Made by a program: the position numbers and the translations under genes
In this document: positions 7,641 through 13,108 of the stretch, piece by piece
Position numbering within the stretch: position 1 is the first letter of the stretch
Layout of the letters: every line of letters begins with the position of its first letter
Origin: Gracilaria caudata
Taxonomy: Eukaryota; Rhodophyta; Florideophyceae; Gracilariales; Gracilariaceae
NCBI GenBank assembly: GCA_030374735.1
Contig: JASCIV010000446.1
Coordinates: 1-13,108 of the forward strand
Length of the DNA: 13,108 nt
Reading direction: 5' to 3'
The notes under the pieces: generated by a model
Database searches by the model: none
Told to the model about the DNA's origin: nothing
What the model saw: only the letters and a program-made list of their open reading frames with translations

Positions 7641-8375
7641 TTACGTAGAACTTTGTTCTTTTTGCGGTTGTTTGGCTTCGGCTCGTCTTTCGGCTATGTA
7701 CTTATTCCATTCAACCACATGTGGATTTTGACGAACCGCTTCGGCAGATTCTTGTAAACGATCATACTCAATCACTTGGGCCGCCGTGAGCTGATCAAAA
7801 GCTCCAACTTGAATGTACAGCACGCAAACGTATATGGCAAGATCAGCTATGGTGATCGAGTTACCAACTGCCCATGGTCCATCTCCGAACTTGTGCAGAC
7901 GTGAATCGAGACCCCCTAAGTACCGGGGGACATTTTCAACGAGATACTTTTTCACGTCATTTATGTAAAGATCTGCTGTTTTGTTTTCAATGGCTTCCAG
8001 CCCATGAAAGAAGTCTAGTACCGTATCGATTACCTCATCCACGCGCAGGGCTACAAGTTCATCTTCTGGATAGAGCCCGGTCTTTTTGCCAACATAACGT
8101 AGAATCGCGGGTGAATGGGAGTATATTTCTCCGTCTACGGCGAGTGTCGGTAGAGATCCATACGGAAGATCCATCTGCACCTTATCAACCTCAGACGGAT
8201 GAATTCTCACATCTTCAAACGATACTTCCCCAATTCTTAAAGCCAATCGAATGGCTTCAGCATGTCCCTGTGAGGCCGAAAAGCAAGTAAAAGTCAGCGT
8301 AACTTGTTCACTCGTGTTTGAAATCAGTGTCAGACATACCGGATAGTCATAGTAAGTTAACTTCACGTCTTTCAT
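7641..8375 (-). CDS. Sigma-like glutathione S-transferase 1 (two exons)
   Basis: Exon 1 is 8340-8375 (12 codons) and exon 2 is 7641-8267. Together they encode 220 aa, normal for a cytosolic GST. The spliced N-terminus (MKDVKLTYYDYP joined to GHAEAIRLAL) aligns with the sigma GST start KLTYFxxRGRAExIRxxF. Catalytic Tyr8 is kept, and the cis-Pro in SLP (P52) and Ser64 in the thioredoxin-like domain are present. Compared with hematopoietic prostaglandin D synthase numbering and with the neighbouring GST, R14 is His, W39 is Val, K43 is Gln and Q63 is His, so the glutathione site is altered. The C-terminal all-alpha domain follows, with N..ITIADLAIYV (the conserved helix 6 N-capping region), and ends in a charged tail rich in Glu/Gln/Lys. 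Without splicing the frame stays open (244 codons). Activity is unproven; divergent sigma GSTs also act as peroxidases, isomerases or structural proteins. Confidence 0.85.
   Translation of the reverse strand: MKDVKLTYYDYPVCLTLISNTSEQVTLTFTCFSASQGHAEAIRLALRIGEVSFEDVRIHPSEVDKVQMDLPYGSLPTLAVDGEIYSHSPAILRYVGKKTGLYPEDELVALRVDEVIDTVLDFFHGLEAIENKTADLYINDVKKYLVENVPRYLGGLDSRLHKFGDGPWAVGNSITIADLAIYVCVLYIQVGAFDQLTAAQVIEYDRLQESAEAVRQNPHVVEWNKYIAERRAEAKQPQKEQSST
8268..8339 (-). other. 72-nt spliceosomal intron in GST 1
   Basis: On the minus strand the intron begins GTATGT and ends CACAG. A CTGAC branch-point-like motif lies about 30 nt before the 3' end, followed by a T/C-rich tract. It is phase 0 and a multiple of three with no in-frame stop, so it would be read as 24 extra residues. 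Removing it restores the unbroken Y-D-x-x-G-x-A-E motif that all sigma GSTs have at this place, which is the main evidence. Confidence 0.88.
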
Positions 8376-8880
8376 GCCGCTGAATTTCTCTCCTTGATAA
8401 ACAATCCGAAAGAGTAAGTAACGAATTATCTTATGGACAGCCCTACCTGAAGGGGAAAGCGCTTGAGTAAGCGGTTTTGGGCTAAACTTGGATGTCCGTG
8501 AGCGTGAAGTTATCCTGAACGATGATTGTTAACGAGAAGGCTTAGTTCATCAACGAAGTCAATGCAAATATCAGGTCGGTGGTAGAGAGAGGTCCCTGCT
8601 TAATGGATGCGAGAGGTATAAAGCATAGTCTCTCTGTACTTTATTCCGAACATGATCAAATGGAGGTCTTTCCTGGTCTGGCCCGTTGGAATTCCCACGT
8701 TTACTGGAGGTGTGATTGGGTTCCGTAAGAATTGGGGCAGGTGATGTTGTGCAGCTGGATCTCTTGTCATCTGTTTCGAGTGCACAACTTCTTTCCCACT
8801 ACTTTTAACCCAGATTTCCAACTTAAACACTTCTACCAATTTCTTTGAATAAGAGAGTGTGACCAGAAACGAATATCTTC
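8376..8880. other. Upstream region of GST 1; no gene recognised
   Basis: This should contain the GST 1 promoter and 5' UTR on the minus strand. No clear TATA box is visible; CATAAGATAATTC on the minus strand near 8425-8440 is a weak candidate. A minus-strand frame at 8600-8839 lacks an ATG start and a recognisable domain, so it is not called. Confidence 0.4.
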
Positions 8881-8889
8881 TGGTACTTT

Positions 8890-9303
8890 ATGAAAACCAT
8901 TGTTACATATAAGCGAGTGGTGTGCATGAAGAACCCTTTTAGACCAGTAAGCGGACCTTTTGGGAGTGCCAAAGCATTGCCGTTAATCATTAGACTTCAT
9001 CGCATACTTCAACTTTCAGTCTCCGGTTGTCTTTCACCGTGCGATCTCACAACTTCTTTGCGAGTTGCTTACTCAGTTGACACAAGTTATTCTCTGGACA
9101 GATTTGCTGTTCGTGATGATCTGTGCGATGTTTTCAACGAGACTACTGGCGGTCTTTTACTTGGCGATGAGAACCATTCCGATTTCATGATAATCATCCC
9201 GAAGAATAGGCGAAGACGTTCCCGACCCCTAGATGAAAGAACGCATAGTAGGTTCCAAACCCAAACTGTGTTTCGGACAGCAGGACGAGACGACAATTTC
9301 TAG
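8890..9303 (+). pseudogene. Possible decayed MATH-BTB/BTB-like gene fragment
   Basis: The plus-strand frame has 137 codons. Its middle resembles the linker and BTB start of MATH-BTB proteins: DRFAVRDDL is like the DDxxxVRCDxxV end of a MATH domain, and LLLGDENHSDFMIII is like the LL..GE.SDVTF.V entry of a BTB domain. After this the match in the same frame stops. Two bases away, another frame continues with KTFPTPR, reminiscent of the BTB .FPAHR. element, but with stop codons soon after. This pattern suggests a frameshifted, eroded copy. The similarity is short and judged by eye, so it could be chance. The same frame stays open for another 134 codons after the TAG at 9301-9303, but that stretch overlaps GST 2 on the opposite strand. 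Confidence 0.28.
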
Positions 9304-9421
9304 GAGTTGCGAACGTGCTCAAATACTTCTCACCGCTGCTCAGCAACCCGACACCTTTTCGCATTGACCAATAGATCTACAATGAGAATTCACTTTGCTA
9401 ACTCACGTACACTGCACAGCT

Positions 9422-9583
9422 TCGTAACTCGAACACCAACACTCGAAGCGCGGCTAGTGGATCGTCAAAGGCATGTCAAACGAACAACCATACCTGAATC
9501 TATCGTAACTCGAACACCAACACTCGAAGCGCGGCTGGTGGATCGTCAAAGGCATGTTAAACGAACAACCATACCTGAATCTA
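9422..9583. repeat. 81-bp tandem duplication (two copies)
   Basis: Copy one is 9422-9502 and copy two 9503-9583, directly adjacent. They differ at two positions only: A/G at 9456 versus 9537, and C/T at 9477 versus 9558. The unit length is a multiple of three, and both changes fall in third codon positions (synonymous Leu and Val) of the plus-strand frame spanning it. The duplication lies just downstream of the GST 2 stop, possibly inside its 3' UTR. High identity points to a recent duplication or homogenisation. Confidence 0.95.
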
Positions 9584-9618
9584 CGAGTTCAAAAGTTTAC
9601 TTCAGCTACAATCCGTAC

Positions 9619-10260
9619 TTACTCCATCTTCGGTGTCTGGTACTTAATGGGGTACTTCTTGTACCAGTCCACAACAGCCGGAAGCTCCATGACAGCCCTC
9701 TGGATAGCTGAAAGCTTCGGATAGTCATCGAAGATATCAGTAGCAACGAAATCAAACACACCGCTCTTGATGCCATTAATGAAGCACGTGATAACAATGT
9801 CTGCAATGGAGATCTGTCCGCCCACTGCATAGACACCTTCGCCAAACTGCTCCAATCTCTTCTCAAGAGCGCCAGCATATCGAGGCACGGCCTCTGTGAT
9901 AAACTTGTTTCGCTGCTCTTTCAGCTTTTCCTGATCTTCACCCCTGTAACCATAGAGCACCATAGCCAAATCGACGACGGTATCTATAATCTCATCCACC
10001 TTCAAAGCGTTGAGTGGGTCGGTAGGATACATATCTCCGAGCTTTCCGACGTATCGCAGGATAGCGTTCGACTGCGCCATCACCTCGTCGTCGATGGATA
10101 TAACAGGAACAGAGCCATACGGAGTGGTTGGCTTGATATCCTTCCACGATGGAAAAGCAAACCGATCATCTTCGAAGTCAATGCCAGAGATTAGGAACGC
10201 GAGACGGATGGGCTCCGCGCGACCCCTTAGGTCAAAGTAAGTAAGCTTCATAGTGGGCAT
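9619..10260 (-). CDS. Sigma-like glutathione S-transferase 2
   Basis: The 213-aa product has the sigma-class plan: a thioredoxin-like domain (about 1-80) and an all-alpha domain (about 85-213). The start MPTMKLTYFDLRGRAEPIRL places Tyr8, R14, W39, K43, cis-Pro52, Q63 and S64 at the same positions as in hematopoietic prostaglandin D synthase, so the glutathione site looks complete. The C-domain has GGQISIADIVIT, the conserved N-cap and hydrophobic core element. It probably conjugates or reduces electrophiles with glutathione in the cytosol; its natural substrate is unknown. ATG 10258-10260 is the first ATG of the frame; the frame runs on upstream only through a TTG. M4 (10249-10251) is an alternative start. 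There is no intron, unlike its downstream paralogue on the same strand. Confidence 0.92.
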   Translation of the reverse strand: MPTMKLTYFDLRGRAEPIRLAFLISGIDFEDDRFAFPSWKDIKPTTPYGSVPVISIDDEVMAQSNAILRYVGKLGDMYPTDPLNALKVDEIIDTVVDLAMVLYGYRGEDQEKLKEQRNKFITEAVPRYAGALEKRLEQFGEGVYAVGGQISIADIVITCFINGIKSGVFDFVATDIFDDYPKLSAIQRAVMELPAVVDWYKKYPIKYQTPKME

Positions 10261-10360
10261 CGTTGAACGGGCGTGAATGGGATCGAGGTACAAAGAACGG
10301 TTGGCAGTGTTTGAGAGATGGATACGATAACGACGAGAGGTTAACGTTGACTGTGCGAAA

Positions 10361-10366
10361 TTTATA
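10361..10366 (-). promoter_or_regulatory. TATA box of GST 2
   Basis: TATAAA on the minus strand (context CTGTATAAATTTCG) lies about 100 bp before the start codon. A transcription start near 10330 would give a 5' UTR of about 70 nt, with no ATG in between. Confidence 0.6.
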
Positions 10367-10433
10367 CAGAGAAGGGATGGGCGGTTGCCAAAAGAGGAAA
10401 ACTGTGTCGAAAATGTAGCAGCACAGAACGGTT

Positions 10434-10451
10434 CTGTTGTTACAACAACAG
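10434..10451. promoter_or_regulatory. 18-bp palindrome upstream of GST 2
   Basis: CTGTTGTT-AC-AACAACAG has perfect 8-bp arms around two bases. It sits about 68 bp upstream of the GST 2 TATA box, a usual distance for a dimeric transcription-factor site. No known motif is assigned. Confidence 0.4.
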
Positions 10452-11193
10452 CGCTGTCTATGAGGCAAAATGTTTGATCGCGTTAGGGCTTGCGCGCTAT
10501 CCGATCGAATCAGACGCAGACGAATGGATACGACTGGGGTTCCACGGACGCATCGTCGAAATCAGAACGACACTGGAACCATGACATGCAGAGGGCATGC
10601 GTCGCTCGCTCGCTCCGCTCGAGCCGATCAGCTCAAACGTTATGTATAATCTACCCTTCGTAGAATCGCCAATCATCACAATTTCATTTCTGTTTCAGAA
10701 AAGTTCTGTTGAGAATCTCAAATTCAGATCGAGAAACGCCGAATCTGTTGCCCTTCGTGGTGTCAGCAACGTCCTTTCAGCTTTGTGGCCAATCGGAGAA
10801 CGAAGCATGTGTCCTTGCTGCGGCAGCGAACTGGAACGCGAAACAAAGCTCGCGGGTAATTATTTACCCTTGGTATCGTAAGTACGACGGTACTGCAGCG
10901 AGCACGCGGTGCACACGGCAATTGCAATGATCGCCCTCAGTAATCTGCGTCCACGTCATCATGATGATCATTGCCTTTGGTCGTCATGCAATCTCTTTGT
11001 GATACTTTTCCACCACTGATGGACGTACCACGCTGCTACGAGAAAAGCATGGAGTAGGCATCCCTTTTCCTTGCCCTAGTCTATATTATGACCGTAAGTT
11101 AGCATATGTCATCCAGTACAATCACGCACACATACTGACCAGCCTCTGTTTTCGTGTTCCCTGATTCCGTGGTGGACGACATTGTACCAATAG
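10452..11193. other. Region without an assignable gene; isolated splice-like signals
   Basis: The longest plus-strand frame (10597-10881, 94 aa) has a CPCC element but no recognisable domain. It ends where a consensus donor-like GTAAGT occurs (10878-10883). Another GTAAGT is at 11094-11099, and a pyrimidine tract ending in TAG (CCTTTTCCTTGCCCTAG) closes at 11079. These could be parts of an intron-containing plus-strand gene, but I cannot assemble a credible product. The palindrome TCATCATGATGA (10956-10967) and 9-bp inverted arms (10924-10932 and 10966-10974) are also visible. Confidence 0.35.
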
Positions 11194-11346
11194 TTTAGAG
11201 CTTCTCCTGACGACATTGTTCGAACATCTGTCGCAGAAGCAGAACTGTTAATAGAGGAAACTGTGGAATATGAAGAGGAGCGCTATGGAGGATGCTCTGT
11301 AACAGGTGCCCGTCCACTGGGGGTCCGAGAAACCTTCTCGACTTGA
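11194..11346 (+). CDS. Possible acidic exon or fragment, hypothetical
   Basis: A 50-codon plus-strand frame contains an acidic, helix-prone stretch (AEAELLIEETVEYEEERYGG) unlike the low-information frames around it. It has no ATG, begins after a TAG at 11191-11193, and ends in TGA (11344-11346). A CTGAC branch-like motif at 11207-11211, followed by a CAG at 11234-11236, could be a splice acceptor inside it. No family is recognised. It may be an exon or a chance open frame, and the boundaries given are those of the open frame only. Confidence 0.15.
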   Translation, partial: FRASPDDIVRTSVAEAELLIEETVEYEEERYGGCSVTGARPLGVRETFST

Positions 11347-11916
11347 GATTCGGGACGCGGCTTTGCGAGGTATGTCGCTGTCTCCGCATGTTAACGGATC
11401 TCCGTCAGCAGTCGCCATCCCTACCCCCGCTGCGCCCATCGCACTGAAGACAGGCCTTCCATCATATTGTCACCGCTCAACAGAACGTTTTTCTTCCCGG
11501 TCCGTCGCCGCACCGAATGTCTTCATCCATATGCACAATCGTCGACCTCTGCCACAGAGCATGCCTACAGCTTGCCACACAGCGTCATGGAGCGAACCGA
11601 TGTCACAGCACTGCGCAGATCTTGACGCTGCAAAGACCCATCTTTGTTACGGGACGAGAGTAAACACCTTGCCGACAATGTGGTTTAGGCGCAATGCGCA
11701 CGGCTACACGTAAAAGGTCGGCGAAAGCTGAGCCAATTTCCCATCCAGCCCAAGTCCGTACTGCACGACACTCCAATCTACAGTATGCTCTATAGAGCCG
11801 GTTCCTCCCCTCGCTCCGTCCTCTGTCTCCGTCCAACAGCCGTTTTCGCCGTCCTCTATACACCTGTCCTCCCCACAGTCTTCGTCGCCTTCTTCTTCTC
11901 TGTTTCCGCGCGGTGA
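11347..11916. other. No gene recognised; pyrimidine-rich leader near the right end
   Basis: Frames on both strands (for example 11306-11713 plus, 11603-11923 minus) overlap one another and show no domain. The minus one is Arg-rich because of low-complexity codons. From about 11805 to 11910 the plus strand is strongly pyrimidine-rich (repeated TCCTC, CTTCTTCTTC), which could be the initiator or 5' UTR of the small ORF that starts at 11917. Confidence 0.35.
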
Positions 11917-12291
11917 ATGCCACCCCGTCCCACAGCCCGCATGCGGGGCCGTCACACGCCGACGACGACCGTGAACCGCTTCGCGCCCGTGCGACCGGCG
12001 ACGCCGCCGGAGGAGAGCATACTGCAGTCTACGAGCAGAAATGTGAGGCCCGTGCGCCAGCGTACGGTTGCTGCTTTAACACAACTGACGGATTACTCGC
12101 CACCATCACTTACCGAGTTGGCGCCTGAATTACTGCACGATCCCCACGCCGTCGTCCAACATGCTGTGCAAGGCAAGCCGCAGCCGCAGCTACAAGAACA
12201 ACCGGGAGCATCATCGACTACAGAACAAGATCCACATCCTCCTCACATCGCGGAGACACTGCTTTCCAAACAGGCTGCACGCATGCAGTAG
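11917..12291 (+). CDS. Hypothetical 124-aa protein or first exon
   Basis: An ATG just after a pyrimidine-rich leader opens a 124-codon frame. The first about 50 residues are basic and Pro/Arg/Thr-rich. A more ordered part follows (TVAALTQLTDYSPPSLTELA), then a Gln/Pro-rich linker and a helical end. The LTQLTDYSPP segment faintly recalls the start of the TAF10 histone fold (LxxLxDYxPxIP), but the conserved DPR..RL..LAAQKF that should follow is absent in this frame, so I do not assign it. It could be a small gene or exon 1 of a spliced gene running right. No family is recognised. Confidence 0.3.
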   Translation: MPPRPTARMRGRHTPTTTVNRFAPVRPATPPEESILQSTSRNVRPVRQRTVAALTQLTDYSPPSLTELAPELLHDPHAVVQHAVQGKPQPQLQEQPGASSTTEQDPHPPHIAETLLSKQAARMQ

Positions 12292-13108
12292 ATTAAACTG
12301 CTACCGATATACGGTCACATGTACATCCCGCCGCGTCGCTTGGTGGAACGTGGGAAAGGGGTTCGGAACGCTGTCATGCTCGGATGAGCAGCTAAATTTG
12401 ACCTATCGGTTGGAGGCGATTGGCATACCGCTGCACAACCATGTCCTATCTTTTAAGAATGGCCGATCCAGTCACAAACGAGATCACACCAATCAGGCGT
12501 TAAAAACTGGCAAGTGTAGCTACGTAAAGAGCGGAATATATTCTTAAGAATTAGAGAGTCAAAGAAACACATCACCACTGGGCCTCGACAACTTTGCCGT
12601 CTGGTGACCTCACTCCTCTACTTTCCCATGGTCATTGTGCAGTCTCATCGCCCTTCTTTGTCTCGTTTGTGGCGTTATCCCCCGGCGATGCGAGGAAAGC
12701 TGCAAATGGCTGGTGCAAATCGTGATATTGAAGAATTTATTGATTGTTTCTTGTTGGTGACGATAATCCATGTCAAAGCGCGGACATCGAAGGAATGCGA
12801 TGGCAGACGCGTTCGTTTTTCGAGAGTACGACGAACAGTGTTCTTCCATAGCAGTCCAAAGTTGCCGAGCATGTGAACTCCGTATTCTTTTTGTCAGAGT
12901 TGCTGAGTGGCTCCCGCAGTTACCGTTCTGTTACACCTTGGTTCTACTAAAGCTTCTCATGCTTTCTGTTCTGGCAACGGACAATCAGCGGAATAATGCA
13001 ATACGCCTGTGAGTACAGTCGGAGACGAAGGTCTGGCCGGATCTGTACTGCTCGTTGCAGACAGATACCGGCCCTTAAGTTTTATTTCAGACACTAAAAC
13101 GATCCTGC
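12292..13108. other. Right flank; only small unassigned frames
   Basis: Plus-strand frames at 12161-12547, 12604-12876 and 12770-13012 overlap or abut in different phases and have no recognisable domain. The last contains a Leu-rich helical stretch (LPFCYTLVLLKLLMLSVLA) and ends exactly where a consensus donor GTGAGT occurs (13011-13016), so it might be an exon of a gene continuing past the window. An AT-rich pair of palindromes, GAATATATTC (12534-12543) and ATTCTTAAGAAT (12540-12551), overlaps near 12540. Confidence 0.35.

Noticed and set aside
8268..8339. Reading the 24 codons in GST 1 as a real protein insertion
   Set aside because: It would split the catalytic glutathione motif, and it carries donor, branch and acceptor consensus signals.
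9422..9583. CRISPR-like repeat
   Set aside because: Two directly abutting long copies with no spacers, in a eukaryotic context, are a tandem duplication and not an array.
9307..9711. 134-codon plus-strand frame containing the 81-bp duplication
   Set aside because: It has no ATG at its start (TTG), follows an in-frame TAG, and overlaps the 3' part of the well-supported GST 2 on the opposite strand.
10261..10293. Eleven-residue N-terminal extension of GST 2
   Set aside because: The extension starts at TTG. The ATG at 10258-10260 gives exact agreement with sigma GST numbering.
11603..11923. Arg-rich 106-codon minus-strand frame
   Set aside because: Low-complexity CTT/TCC sequence on the plus strand yields poly-Arg on the minus strand. 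There is no domain.
11917..12291. TAF10 assignment
   Set aside because: Only LxxLxDYxP matches; the conserved histone-fold helices do not follow in this frame.
12534..12551. Overlapping palindromes as a heat-shock element
   Set aside because: The GAA and TTC units are separated by four bases, not the two of the canonical nGAAnnTTCn, and no supported gene lies close by.

Overview
The window looks like nuclear DNA from an intron-poor eukaryote with fairly close gene spacing. The evidence is a spliceosomal intron, a eukaryotic tRNA-Arg gene with a Pol III T-run, TATA boxes, and eukaryote-specific families (F-box/LRR, NOL8-type RRM). Tandem sigma-class GSTs beside a TauE/SafE membrane protein with a presequence-like N-terminus would suit an alga, possibly a red alga, but the sequence alone does not settle the taxon.

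Layout: 1-2486 has no secure gene. It holds a 19-bp tandem repeat, a visibly AT-rich kilobase (about 640-1640), then a GC-rich promoter ending in a TATA box at 2267. 2487-4571 (+) encodes a 694-aa F-box/LRR-like protein. It converges on 4779-6029 (-), a NOL8-like RRM protein. Upstream of that gene lies tRNA-Arg(ACG) at 6237-6310 (-). After a (TCC)9 microsatellite comes 6661-7620 (+), a TauE/SafE-family permease. Its stop is 20 bp from the stop of the convergent 7641-8375 (-), a sigma-like GST. That GST gene has a 72-nt intron whose length is a multiple of three and which contains no stop, so an intron-blind reading gives a false 244-aa protein. A second sigma-like GST, intronless and with a more canonical glutathione site, lies at 9619-10260 (-). 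Between the GSTs are a possible decayed BTB-like gene and an 81-bp tandem duplication. 10480-13108 has only small hypothetical ORFs and scattered splice-like signals.

How the genes relate: the two GSTs are tandem paralogues in the same orientation, one retaining the canonical sigma glutathione-site residues and one with several replaced. TauE/SafE proteins move sulfur-containing or organic anions in characterised cases, so a thiol or sulfur link to the GSTs is conceivable, but the genes are convergent and this is only inference. The F-box and NOL8-like genes look like unrelated housekeeping or regulatory neighbours. I found no CRISPR array, insertion sequence, prokaryotic operon or clearly new multi-gene system.
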